A stretch of 64,000 nt of DNA from UBA4582 sp013204195 (GTDB lineage Bacteria; Pseudomonadota; Gammaproteobacteria; Pseudomonadales; Azotimanducaceae). The notes beneath the pieces were generated by a model. It was not told the DNA's origin and did not search any database. It was given only the letters and a program-made list of their open reading frames with translations. Position numbers and translations under genes: made by a program. Below, in pieces: positions 17,425 to 26,503 of the stretch. Numbering within the stretch: the first letter of the stretch is position 1; each line of letters begins with the position of its first letter. The stretch is from the NCBI GenBank assembly GCA_963925735.1, contig CAWUUH010000030.1, forward strand, positions 1 through 64,000, written 5' to 3'.

Positions 17425-18960
17425 ATGAAACGAAATATTCTGCTGATCACCACGGACCAGATGCGTTTCGACGCTTTAGGCTGTAACGGTGGACTGGTCG
17501 CCAAAACACCAGTGATCGATAAGTTGGCTCGCGAGGGTATTAATTACCAACGCGCCCATAACCAGAACGTCGTTTGCATGCCAGCTCGGGCGACCATCAT
17601 GACAGGCCAATATGTATCAACCCATGGCGTCTGGATGAACGGCGTTGCACTGCCCGAAGAGACGCCCACGATCGCCCACTGGCTGCAGGATCACGGTTAT
17701 CAGACGGCACTATTGGGCAAAGCCCACTTTGAACCCTGGCTCGGCGACCCCGCGATCTTCTTTGAAAACCGCATGGCTAACGAACACAACACCGGGCCCC
17801 ATCGAGGCTTCGATCATATGGAACTGGCGAACCACTTCTTTGAAGGTCACAGCCACTATGACCGCTTCATGACCCAAGAACATCCTGACCTCAAAGAAAA
17901 ATTCTATCCGATGGTCACTGCCCGCGGGCAGAACACGATCGGCGCCGGCGATACCCAAGCCATACAGGTCTGGCCCAGCGATATCCCCAAAGCGCTGTAT
18001 CATACCGATTGGGTTGCCGACCGCACCCTTGACTGGCTTGGTCAACGTCAGGATCAGGATCCCTGGTTCTGTTGGATGAGCTTTCCAGACCCACACCATC
18101 CCTGGGATCCACCGGCCTCAGAAACCCACCGAGTGAACTGGCGTGATGTGCCCTTGCCTTCCCTCTACAGCGAAGACAAGGCAGAAATGCAAGCCTTGCT
18201 CGCCACTAAACCCAAGCACTGGCAAGGTTATTATGACGGCACTATCTGGAGCAACCTGGAATCACCGCGAGACTTCATACCGAGAGACATGACCCCGGAC
18301 CAGGTGCGTGAAATCAACGCCATGAACCATATCGAAAACGAATTGATTGATGATGCCTGTGGTCGGGTTATCGACTGGCTCAAGGCCAAGGGATGGTATG
18401 ACAACACCGACATTATCTTTACCACCGATCACGGCGAATTCCAGGGTGACTTTGGTCTGTTGTTTAAGGGACCTTACCATGTTGATGCCTTGATGCGCTT
18501 GCCCATGATCTGGCGCCCGGCGACCCATACCGACACCCCAGCCGCCAGCGTCACCCTGCCCGTTGGCCATCTCGATCTGGCATCAACCTTCTGTGAAATC
18601 GCCGGTATCGAATCACCGCCTTGGGTACAGGGTCAGGTGTTGCCTCAGGATGACGCGCATGCCGAGGCGCAACACCGTGAAGACGTTATTACCGAATGGG
18701 ATTCGGAACACGGCGAAGTCAGCCTCCACATGAAGTCGATTTACAACAAAGCCGGCTGGCTTTGTACTGTCTATGAAAAGAGCAGTCTTTATGCTGGCAC
18801 CGAAGGCGAGCTATACGACATGACGGCAGATCCCGAACAGCGAGTAAACCTGTGGGACGACCCTCAGCATAAAGCCACTCGCGATGAATTGATCAGCGAT
18901 CTATATGAAAAACTACCCCGCCCACGCGAGCCCAAGCTACCGCGCCAAGCGCCGGTCTAA
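17425..18960 (+). CDS. Cytoplasmic-type sulfatase/phosphonate monoester hydrolase family
   Basis: Alkaline-phosphatase superfamily hydrolase of 511 residues. It starts at ATG 17425 (MKRNILLITTDQ) with GAGAAAA upstream; ATG 17410 is an alternative. There is no signal peptide, unlike the sulfatase at 5697. The metal site is TTDQMRFDALG. The formylglycine motif is C51-M-P-A-R55 followed by ATIMTGQY; Ala in place of Ser at the fourth position is seen in phosphonate monoester hydrolases and some choline sulfatases. LGKAHFEPW and FTTDHGEFQGDFG complete the site. C-terminal LYDMTADPEQRVNLWDDP is typical. The substrate is uncertain (sulfate ester or phosphodiester). Confidence 0.9.
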   Translation: MKRNILLITTDQMRFDALGCNGGLVAKTPVIDKLAREGINYQRAHNQNVVCMPARATIMTGQYVSTHGVWMNGVALPEETPTIAHWLQDHGYQTALLGKAHFEPWLGDPAIFFENRMANEHNTGPHRGFDHMELANHFFEGHSHYDRFMTQEHPDLKEKFYPMVTARGQNTIGAGDTQAIQVWPSDIPKALYHTDWVADRTLDWLGQRQDQDPWFCWMSFPDPHHPWDPPASETHRVNWRDVPLPSLYSEDKAEMQALLATKPKHWQGYYDGTIWSNLESPRDFIPRDMTPDQVREINAMNHIENELIDDACGRVIDWLKAKGWYDNTDIIFTTDHGEFQGDFGLLFKGPYHVDALMRLPMIWRPATHTDTPAASVTLPVGHLDLASTFCEIAGIESPPWVQGQVLPQDDAHAEAQHREDVITEWDSEHGEVSLHMKSIYNKAGWLCTVYEKSSLYAGTEGELYDMTADPEQRVNLWDDPQHKATRDELISDLYEKLPRPREPKLPRQAPV

Positions 18961-19101
18961 CGAAGGTTTTAGGGCACGCAGCGCTGTCTAATTAGGGTGA
19001 GCCGATAATCTTCCTCAACGACGGCCCGAGAGACCGTCAGTCGTCGTTGGTGTCACTGGCAGCGTCATCGCCCGCCTTGGCGTTCTTGACTGGGCGCCTG
19101 G

Positions 19102-20508
19102 CTAAGAACCATCACCATCTCTATCACGCGTTCGCGCGATAATATCGAAGATCACCCCGGACACCGGCGAGAAGCGCGTGACTCTGAAAGCCAGGCCGTG
19201 ATAACTCATCCGCTTGACCGATCGCACCTCTTCTATGTGTCGCAGAAACAGCAGAGCGACAGCCAGACGGGTGAGCGCCGAAACCAGGAATACGCCATAA
19301 AATACCGAACTCCAACTGAAGGCAATATCCACCGAGAAAATGCTTGTCGCAATGCTGGTAGGTAATATCAATGCCAGCGCACTCCCCACCGACGCGCCAA
19401 TAAATACCGCGACACTACCGAAAAAATTGTGTAGCGCCATCATCCCCGCTCGGCGATGCCCCGGCGTCAGGTCAAATAGAAAGTTAGAACTGCTGAGTGA
19501 GTACCCTGACCAGACCAAACCACTGATCATCTGAACCAGTAACAAATAATAGAAGTCTGACGACAACACCCATAAAGCGGGAATAACCGGAATCGTGTAG
19601 CCCGTCAAACGCAAGATAATACGGTTACCGAATAGGTCACCGAGTCGTCCCCACCGGTTCAGCACCAAAAACTGCATCAACACCGACGCGGCAGTATTCA
19701 ATGTGAGCTCGAGATAACTGAAATGCAGATCCCGTAATAAATACACTACCAGGAACGGTCCTGAAATGGCGACGGCAAACTGCATCGAGGCAAAGAACAA
19801 AGAAAACCGTAAAAAATTGGGTTGTTGACGTAAAAAAGCTAAGCCCGGCAATCCATCACGCTCTTCTCGTGGCGCGCTCTTGTGCACCTGTGGCGGGTCA
19901 TACAGACGACTCAACTGATAACAAGAATAGGTCCGCGCCAACATGCCGATAGAAAAAATCAGCAAAAATCCATACAGCGTGTAATCCAGCGAATCGAACA
20001 ATTGCAGAATAGTGCCTGCTAGCAGCAACGCGGTGAACGAGGCGATGCTCGACAAACGCGTTCGACGTGCAAAAAATCGTCCGCGAACATTTTCTGGCAC
20101 CAGGGCACCCATCAAGCTACCCCATAAGGGCGCACCCAAATTCGGCCCGACAAAGTACAAGATCACACTGAGGAGCAACAATGAGAATGCCCAATCAGGA
20201 AACAGGCTTGGTAACGTCGCGATCAGCAACAAACCCAAAATCTGCACCAGGGCGCCGAACACGATGATACCCTTGCGCACACCTATCGCCTGTCCGACAA
20301 CCACTGCCAGCATCTGAGCGAAGGACGCCAACAGCGGTGGCAAGGCGGCGAGCAAGCCAACCTGTTGAGTTGTTGCCTTGAGAAAAACCGCATAGGCAGA
20401 AAAATAACTCTCACCGACGCCAGTCATGATCGAGAAAGCCACCCCATCTTTGATGGAATGGTTCAGCGACTTTTCAATAACAGGGTCCTTGGAAAATGGT
20501 TTGTTCAA
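19102..20508 (-). CDS. MFS transporter
   Basis: Major facilitator with about 12 membrane helices, 468 residues. The likely start is a TTG at 20508, with only a weak GAG upstream; the next Met is 27 residues in and would cut into the fold. Features: KDGVAFSIMTGVGESYFSAYAVFLKA at the first helix (written in parts KDGVAFSIMTGVG and ESYFSAYAVFLKA) and ENVRGRFFARRTRLSS in a central loop, a pattern seen in poorly described MFS proteins that often sit beside efflux or lipid genes. The substrate is unknown. Divergent from the MATE pair. Confidence 0.82.
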   Translation of the reverse strand: MNKPFSKDPVIEKSLNHSIKDGVAFSIMTGVGESYFSAYAVFLKATTQQVGLLAALPPLLASFAQMLAVVVGQAIGVRKGIIVFGALVQILGLLLIATLPSLFPDWAFSLLLLSVILYFVGPNLGAPLWGSLMGALVPENVRGRFFARRTRLSSIASFTALLLAGTILQLFDSLDYTLYGFLLIFSIGMLARTYSCYQLSRLYDPPQVHKSAPREERDGLPGLAFLRQQPNFLRFSLFFASMQFAVAISGPFLVVYLLRDLHFSYLELTLNTAASVLMQFLVLNRWGRLGDLFGNRIILRLTGYTIPVIPALWVLSSDFYYLLLVQMISGLVWSGYSLSSSNFLFDLTPGHRRAGMMALHNFFGSVAVFIGASVGSALALILPTSIATSIFSVDIAFSWSSVFYGVFLVSALTRLAVALLFLRHIEEVRSVKRMSYHGLAFRVTRFSPVSGVIFDIIARTRDRDGDGS

Positions 20509-20724
20509 GGGTCGATCTCAGCAGGTGATCAAAGGCGCTGACTCACAGCAGCGCGACGCAATAGCCGAACGCATTATAAAGTAGATCCGAGAACATCTGA
20601 CAAACAAATCTACCTATAATCTGACCAGTACTAGCCGATTAATGATAATTTTGATCAACAGCGCCTCACTTTCTGGCATACTGACGCCGCCAAGTTCAGC
20701 CCCTATCAATTCAGAGCCAGCCCA

Positions 20725-21057
20725 TTGAAAGAAAAAGATAAATTGGAATCTCACTATCTATCCGCCGCTGAAGTCTGGCAACTGGGTTGTACCGGCGCGG
20801 TGCTCGAAACCGTTAACAGGCCAAAATTCATCGCAATGGCACGCAGTCGGTTTCATACGTTTCAGCTCTCCATCAGCCATTCTCAGACCATCGGTGACGG
20901 CGCAAAGGTCGACGCCTTAGTTCGTGGCCTGGCCATTGAACTGCAGGGCGCACCTGGCCTGGCTGAGCAATGGTTCGACTCAGAGTTCAGCGCCAATGAC
21001 TTTGGCGAGCTGGTCAATGCCAACCTCGCCCAACTCGGCACCAGCGATAAGTTCTGA
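20725..21057 (+). CDS. Hypothetical protein (110 aa) coupled to MATE pump
   Basis: Not recognised. It is a soluble protein starting at a TTG (20725), with regular helix-forming composition and no membrane segment. It ends 2 bp before the MATE start, so the two are probably co-translated. The first 35 residues (LSAAEVWQLGCTGAVLETVN) have no known motif. Gene reality rests on the tight spacing and sensible composition. Confidence 0.5.
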   Translation: MKEKDKLESHYLSAAEVWQLGCTGAVLETVNRPKFIAMARSRFHTFQLSISHSQTIGDGAKVDALVRGLAIELQGAPGLAEQWFDSEFSANDFGELVNANLAQLGTSDKF

Positions 21058-21059
21058 CA

Positions 21060-22427
21060 TTGACCACGGCGAAACTCACACAAGGTACCGTCAGCGCCGG
21101 ACTGCTCAGTCTGACACTGCCCATGATGTTGGGGATCTTTGCCAACCTCGGCGCAGCATTGTTTGAAACCTGGCTACTCGGCGGTGTCAGCACCAACGCA
21201 TTGGCTGCCTACAGCTTTACCTTTGCCATCACTGGCGCACTGGGCTCTTTGTCCTTAGGAATATCAATCGGGCTGTCCTCAGTCCTCGCACGCACCATCG
21301 GCAGTGGCGACATGCACATGACAAGACGCCTGGCCACCGATGGCATCGGCCTGTTGGCGCTGATCATGTTGATGGCCTCAACCATCGGTTATTTCAGCAT
21401 CGAACCCTTGTTTCTATTGCTCGGCGCGGATAACGACACCCTGCCCCTGATCGTCTCTTATATGCAGATATGGTACGTGGCGCTGATATTTTTCGCCCTC
21501 CCCGCCATTGGTGCAAACGCCTTACGCGCCAAGGGCGAAGGGCGTACTTCAGGCGCCATTATGGTCGGTGGCGCGGCATTGCAAGCCATGCTTGACCCCA
21601 TCCTGATTCTCGGTCTATTCGGTATGCCGGCCTTAGGTCTTGAAGGCGCGGCCTGGGCCATGCTGACGTCAAGAGTCGTTCTGTGTTTTCTGACCTACTA
21701 TGTGTTGATCTATCGAGAAAACCTGCTGGACTTTTCTAAAACCAGCGCCGAGATTGTTCTGCACTCATGGCGCCGTATTTTGGCAGTCGGTATCCCTGCC
21801 ACCGCCACGAATCTTATCGGCCCCATCTCTACGGCGATTATTGTCAGTTTTCTCGCAGACTATGGCAAGGAGGCGGTGGCGGGCTTTGGCATAGCCTCTC
21901 GGGTCGAGGCTTTAGCAGTAATCCCCCTGTTTGCCCTGTCCGCCAGCATCGGTCCCTTTGTCGGGCAAAATTGGGGCGCGCAACGATTCGATCGGGCCAA
22001 CCAGGGTATGCAGATGGCATTTTTAGTCTCTATCATCTGGGGCCTGAGCGTCGCGCTATTGTTCCTAATCTTTGGAAGTCATATCGGCGGCTTGTTCGCC
22101 GATGATCCCAGCGCTGTTGCGTATGCGAGTCTGTATCTCGCTATCGTGCCCTTCAGCTATGGTACTTGGGGGGTGCTTATGATGGCGAGTGCGACCTTCA
22201 ACTCACTAGGCAAACCCATCTCTTCGACGATCATGTCGGTGGTCAGAATGTTCGTGATCTATGTGCCGCTGGCCTATATCGGGCGACACTATTTCGATGT
22301 GACGGGCATCTTCGCCGCCGCTTGTATCTCTAACTTCCTCATGGGCGCTTTGGGTTACAGTTGGAACCGCCTGACCTACGGCGACAAGGCTCGCCTCGCC
22401 AAGGGTCAAGTCGAACCAGCCTTGTAG
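21060..22427 (+). CDS. MATE family efflux transporter
   Basis: Twelve-helix multidrug and toxin extrusion carrier, 455 residues, normal length. The start is a TTG at 21060, two bases after the preceding stop. MATE hallmarks: SLTLPMMLGIFANLGAALFE in helix 1, SLGISIGLSSVLARTIGSGD in helices 2-3, and the repeated pattern ALSASIGPFVGQNWGAQRFDRA at the start of the second half. It probably exports cationic compounds with Na+ or H+; specificity unknown. Confidence 0.92.
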   Translation: MTTAKLTQGTVSAGLLSLTLPMMLGIFANLGAALFETWLLGGVSTNALAAYSFTFAITGALGSLSLGISIGLSSVLARTIGSGDMHMTRRLATDGIGLLALIMLMASTIGYFSIEPLFLLLGADNDTLPLIVSYMQIWYVALIFFALPAIGANALRAKGEGRTSGAIMVGGAALQAMLDPILILGLFGMPALGLEGAAWAMLTSRVVLCFLTYYVLIYRENLLDFSKTSAEIVLHSWRRILAVGIPATATNLIGPISTAIIVSFLADYGKEAVAGFGIASRVEALAVIPLFALSASIGPFVGQNWGAQRFDRANQGMQMAFLVSIIWGLSVALLFLIFGSHIGGLFADDPSAVAYASLYLAIVPFSYGTWGVLMMASATFNSLGKPISSTIMSVVRMFVIYVPLAYIGRHYFDVTGIFAAACISNFLMGALGYSWNRLTYGDKARLAKGQVEPAL

Positions 22428-22517
22428 TCTTCGCCGCACGCCTGCCGGACGGGGTGTTAACCCCTGACGCCCAATCTCAGCCGCCGGCTGAACAAGACCC
22501 GGCTTTAGGCCTTGCGA

Positions 22518-23372
22518 TCAGTTACGCTGCAGGCCTTTCGCCTTATTCGCCAGACGCTCTTGGCGGTTCTGCTCGCCCGCCAGGCGCAGCGCCTCACGAT
22601 TGGAATCATCCACCCGCATGTAGTTTTCACGCCAAGCTTCAGATTCTGACCAACGAAATGGCGTGTGTTGTATCACGGGCGCGGTCGCACTGATCACCAG
22701 ATCCAACGCCAACCGCAGCGTCGTCGCCTGCATTTTGGTATCAAACGGCTTACCCATGGGGTTGCCTAATGGCAGATTATTGTGCAGATAGCGCGGCACA
22801 CCACAATGGCTGACAATATCCAACGCCGAGCCAATGATCACGGTGCAAATACCGGCTTGTTCGAGTGCCCTGGCTGTCAAACTGACAGTCTGATGACAGA
22901 CCGGTCACAAGGGAATTAAAATGGCTATGTCCACCGCGTCGTCGATACAGGCCTGCACCACCTTTGGCGCATCGTCGTTAATCGTATTGCGTTGACTGTA
23001 TTCCGTCGGGACAAAATGAAACCTGGGCGCCAGCGCGCCAATGACACCAGCATCTGCTAACGCTGATAGTGCTTCGAGGGGAAAATAAGATCCCCGATCA
23101 TCCGTATGGGTGGTCTCCTTGTCCCATGACAGCTCATCGGTTCGAAATCGCTCCGGAGCCTGCCGAATATCCCAGCTGCTGGCGGTGCGAATCGGCTTTT
23201 CGATACGCCCATCTGGCACCGCCGTTGTCACAATAGCCACCCGACACTCTGCCAGCGGTTTATTCAGTGACTGCCAGGGTACTTCGTCATGTTGCGCCCA
23301 TTGATAAGGCGCAAAATCCTGGGCTGCGTAGTAACGCTGGGTGCGTTCAATATATGCTATCGGCTTTGCCAT
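22518..23372 (-). CDS. GrdB/PrdB-like selenoprotein with in-frame UGA (Sec156)
   Basis: Reads as one 284-residue protein if the TGA at 22907-22905 codes selenocysteine. The start ATG at 23372 has GAGGG just upstream. The N-terminal part is MAKPIAYIERTQRYYAAQDF. The join is DIAILIPL-U-PVCHQTVSL, a U-x-x-C redox motif. Continuation after the TGA is in the same frame with conserved TARALEQAGICTVIIGSA, DIVSHCGVPRYLHNNLPLGNP and PFRWSESEAWRENYMRV. This is the pattern of the glycine/sarcosine/betaine reductase selenoprotein B family, whose proteobacterial members, from memory, often have Cys at this site. A hairpin fitting a bacterial SECIS follows. Its substrate in an aerobic-type bacterium is unknown. 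The alternative is a nonsense mutation of a Cys gene. Confidence 0.82.
22874..22888 (-). promoter_or_regulatory. Candidate bacterial SECIS stem-loop
   Basis: On the minus (coding) strand CTGTCA-GTT-TGACAG forms a perfect 6-bp stem with a GUU loop. The loop begins 23 nt after the UGA, inside the coding sequence as bacterial SECIS elements are. Bacterial elements, as I recall them, have a small apical loop starting with G at roughly 16-37 nt after the UGA. Confidence 0.6.
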
Positions 23373-23436
23373 AGTCCCTCATCCTTGTCATACCTGGCGC
23401 TCGGGCTCGTGACCCCGGCATCGCCGTCATTCATGT

Positions 23437-23480
23437 CGTACTCTTGCCGTACTCTTGGCGTACTCTTGGCGTACTCTTGG
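23437..23480 (+). repeat. Four 11-bp tandem repeats upstream of the selenoprotein gene
   Basis: CGTACTCTTGC followed by three copies of CGTACTCTTGG, about 65-108 bp before the selenoprotein start codon. One unit is one helical turn, so this could be a cluster of binding sites or a slipped-strand repeat. Confidence 0.9.
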
Positions 23481-23565
23481 CGCAACTGGCATCATCAAGA
23501 CCGAAGCTACCTTGAAAGCAACCCTTGGTCAAACCCAGCGTCAACATCCTGGCCACGGTCCACCA

Positions 23566-24630
23566 TCAGCCCAGCTGGCCTGCTTGTTCGCGCTCAAGAC
23601 TTTTACGATACTGATACGGCGAGACATGCACCCATTTGACAAACGCGCGGCGGAAATTCGTCACTTCTGAGTAACCCAACAGGTCAGATATTTCCTGAAC
23701 GCTAAGACTGGTGGTCTGCAGATACTCCACTGCCAATTCCTTTTTAACGTCATCTAGGATTTTCTGATAACTGGTACCCAGCCCCTTTAATCTTCGACGC
23801 AGCGTTCTTGTCCCCAACAATAGCTTGCCGGCAATGGCCTCTAATTTTGGAAACTCGCCAGGGGTACTGATCAGCAAGTGACAAATTCGCGAGACGATGT
23901 CGGCGCCGATCTCCATCTGATTGAGTATTTTTCGGCAAGACTCTTCACAGATTTTCGCTGTATTCGAATCTGCCTCGGCCAAAGGCTGCTCAAGTAAATC
24001 AAGCCCGAAACGATATTCACAATGGGTTTGGTTGAACCTAACGGGACAATGAAACGCTCCCGGGTATCGCGCTGAATAGTCAGTCTCAGGGTAGCTCACA
24101 AAGATTTCCTGCGGCTGAAAAGGCTTGGCCGTCAAAAGACTGATCAACGGCGCGATACCCATAAACAGATCTTCAACAACAAATTGCGCCACCAGCCCTT
24201 CGGCCAACAGGTGATCCAGGCGCAGCACGGCAACATTCGCGGCATCATCTTTGGTAAAGCTCAGGTCAAACAGAACACCGGCCATTTTGTGATATTTGAC
24301 TGCAATCTGGATGGCTTGCTGAAGTGTCGCACTGCTCATCATCGCGTATCCGAGCAATCCGAAATCAGCGATGGTTGTTTCTCTAGGCACCGCTAGCCAA
24401 AAACCATCTGTGCCAGCCAGGGCCAGCATATTCTCAAGTTGCTGGATGCGCTGCCGGTAGCTCACTCGCAACTCGAGGTTAGCTAAATCACTCTCAACCA
24501 AACCGGTTTCCCGCAAGATTTTATTCAGCGGATGACCGCGCTGCTGAAGCGCTTCGACCAGGTCCAACACTTGAGGCATCGGCACAGCCCGTCGATCAAG
24601 ATCGTGCTTCGGTAACATAGCCATTGGCAT
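23566..24630 (-). CDS. AraC-family transcriptional regulator (OruR/ArgR-type)
   Basis: DNA-binding regulator of 354 residues. The N-terminal two thirds are the AraC-binding-type effector domain of the long (about 340-residue) AraC subfamily, with LLGYAMMSSATLQQAIQIAVKY and YPGAFHCPVRFNQ. The C-terminal 100 residues carry two helix-turn-helix units; the second is LSVQEISDLLGYSEVTNFRRAFVKW followed by VSPYQYRK. The start is ambiguous (ATG at 24630 or further in), with no strong ribosome site. It precedes the selenoprotein gene on the same strand by 193 bp and may regulate it; that link is inference. Confidence 0.92.
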   Translation of the reverse strand: MPMAMLPKHDLDRRAVPMPQVLDLVEALQQRGHPLNKILRETGLVESDLANLELRVSYRQRIQQLENMLALAGTDGFWLAVPRETTIADFGLLGYAMMSSATLQQAIQIAVKYHKMAGVLFDLSFTKDDAANVAVLRLDHLLAEGLVAQFVVEDLFMGIAPLISLLTAKPFQPQEIFVSYPETDYSARYPGAFHCPVRFNQTHCEYRFGLDLLEQPLAEADSNTAKICEESCRKILNQMEIGADIVSRICHLLISTPGEFPKLEAIAGKLLLGTRTLRRRLKGLGTSYQKILDDVKKELAVEYLQTTSLSVQEISDLLGYSEVTNFRRAFVKWVHVSPYQYRKSLEREQAGQLG

Positions 24631-24747
24631 CACGAAAAACTAAGACTCCAAGTGTCCACTTATGATCACAAGTTGTCAATTTGTCAACGCCGCCATACCC
24701 TACCGTCTAATCCTCTCAATGGGATGAGAATCTCCATTCAGGCAACT

Positions 24748-25503
24748 TTAGCTAGATGTCGCCGGCACGAACCGCAGCCAGGCACCGCACAGGAATAATC
24801 GATCGCCAGACCAGCTCAGATTCATCGCCGACGCCCGCTGGCGCAACGCTTCCATGTTCGACACCGCAAAGGTCATACCCGCAACCCCTGGCCCACGACC
24901 ATCGCTGACGGCTTGAAAATTAATTCGCCCCTGGTCGAGTTCGATCCCGTAGTCATCACCCGCGATGACGACTGGCCGGCGTAACACCTCAGCCCAATGG
25001 TTTGCCAGGGCCTCAGGGTCATGACTCTGCACATCCACTTCAGTAATCTCACTGACATATTCGGCGCCTCGAGCCTCCCAGCCCTCGCCACCCCAGGTCC
25101 AGGCCTGCGCCGGGTTCATCCAATCAAGAGACACAATGGTGGCACCCATATCCTTCGGGTGAAGATGAAAGGCTTTGGTATTCGGTTGATCAATATTCCA
25201 GATCTTACGAATCGACAAGGCTTGCGTATGCTCACGGTACAGCTCGATATCATCAACCTGTAACAGCACCATATAGCCTCCATTGCCTCCACGCTGCTGA
25301 AGCAATCGCCCGGCGGAAGTCTCTGGTTGAGTGGGTGCAACCACCTCGAGAAAGGTATCACCGATGCTCATCACCGAATTTTCCAGGCCGAACTCCCCCA
25401 CCCCGGGATCTTGATAGTCGGCGGCTAGGCCCAGTAACGTCATCAGTGCATCACGGGCGGGCGCCAGGTGCTCGGCGACCAGCGCCACTTGTCGTAATCG
25501 CAT
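24748..25503 (-). CDS. VOC/glyoxalase-like protein with two beta-alpha-beta modules
   Basis: A protein of 251 residues, start ATG 25503 with AGGAG 6 nt upstream. The first module (MRLRQVALVAEHLAPARDALMT to FLEVVAPTQP) and the second (EVDVQSHDPEALANHWAEVL to GMTFAVSNMEALRQRA) look like tandem vicinal-oxygen-chelate folds of the glyoxalase-like type. Metal ligands are not obvious in module two. The reaction is unknown. Confidence 0.75.
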   Translation of the reverse strand: MRLRQVALVAEHLAPARDALMTLLGLAADYQDPGVGEFGLENSVMSIGDTFLEVVAPTQPETSAGRLLQQRGGNGGYMVLLQVDDIELYREHTQALSIRKIWNIDQPNTKAFHLHPKDMGATIVSLDWMNPAQAWTWGGEGWEARGAEYVSEITEVDVQSHDPEALANHWAEVLRRPVVIAGDDYGIELDQGRINFQAVSDGRGPGVAGMTFAVSNMEALRQRASAMNLSWSGDRLFLCGAWLRFVPATSS

Positions 25504-25642
25504 GAGATACTCCTATTCCGTTTCAGATCATCAGCTGCATTTAACCTGGATAGCAACATAACAGTATCGGCGCATTTTTTCACGATTGGTATCCACTAAG
25601 TCCAGCAGTTAAGATAAGCAGACATCACAAGGGAGACATTGA

Positions 25643-26398
25643 ATGCGATTGATTTCAGGATTACTACTCGCGGTAGTGGTAACGAACGTCTGGGCAGCGA
25701 GCGATAACAGCGCCACTGAGCAAAAAATAACAGATGCGATCAAGCATGAAAGGCGTAGCACCGCTGATACAGCCCGCGACGCCAACCGCAAGCCGTTGGA
25801 CACCTTAAAGTTCTTTCAGCTGCGCGATGATATGAAGGTGCTGGAACTGCTTCCTGGTGGCGGTTGGTACACCAAAATTCTCGCCCCCACCCTAGAAGCG
25901 AACGGCAAACTCTATATCTCCATGGGTGCCGAGCGTACGGGTGAAGCACTCAAGGGCAAACCTGGATTCGATAGTCTTGAGGTCATTCCCTTCGACCGAG
26001 CCAACTTCTCTCGTTTAGAAGGCGAGAATCGTTCCAGTGTGTCGACATTCAGCTTTGGTATTACGCAACTGGATATGGTCCTGACCTTTCGAAATATGCA
26101 TAACTTTACTAAGACAGGTCGGGACAATATCAATAAGGCCGCCTTTGAGGCGCTCAAATCTGGCGGCCTATACGGCGTTGTCGATCACACCCAGCGGCAT
26201 ATGCAGCCCACAGACTATGAGCTTCGGCGTCGAATTGACCCAGTCCTGGTTATCAAAGAAGTTGAGGCGGCTGGCTTTGAATTCGTGGACTACAGCGACC
26301 TGCATTTCCGACTCGACGATGAACTACGCTATGAGGTAGGACGCAAGACGGTCACCGGCAACACCGACCGCTTTACATTGCTGTTCAAGAAGCCTTAA
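25643..26398 (+). CDS. Exported methyltransferase-like protein (COG4798 type)
   Basis: A protein of 251 residues with a signal peptide (MRLISGLLLAVVVTNVWAA) and AAGGGAG 8 nt before the ATG. The body resembles class I SAM-dependent methyltransferases: motif I region MKVLELLPGGGWYTKILAPTL, and later GGLYGVVDHTQRH. Members of this periplasmic group start with DAIKHERRSTADTARDANRKP-like segments. Activity outside the cytoplasm is puzzling because SAM is not expected there, so it may be a catalytically altered relative. Substrate unknown. Confidence 0.8.
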   Translation: MRLISGLLLAVVVTNVWAASDNSATEQKITDAIKHERRSTADTARDANRKPLDTLKFFQLRDDMKVLELLPGGGWYTKILAPTLEANGKLYISMGAERTGEALKGKPGFDSLEVIPFDRANFSRLEGENRSSVSTFSFGITQLDMVLTFRNMHNFTKTGRDNINKAAFEALKSGGLYGVVDHTQRHMQPTDYELRRRIDPVLVIKEVEAAGFEFVDYSDLHFRLDDELRYEVGRKTVTGNTDRFTLLFKKP

Positions 26399-26503
26399 CA
26401 AGCTAGACGGGGCTGTTCGTGCTGAACTGCCCGTTTGTCTACTGTTCTTCCTGCACAATAATCATTAACATGCAGCCCTTAAAGTCCACCAGCGGTCGAA
26501 TCA

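Noticed and set aside
22905..22907. The TGA as a simple stop, giving two genes
   Set aside because: The second half has no start codon with a ribosome site at the right place, and the conserved family pattern is continuous across the codon. Selenocysteine is favoured, but a nonsense mutation is not fully excluded.
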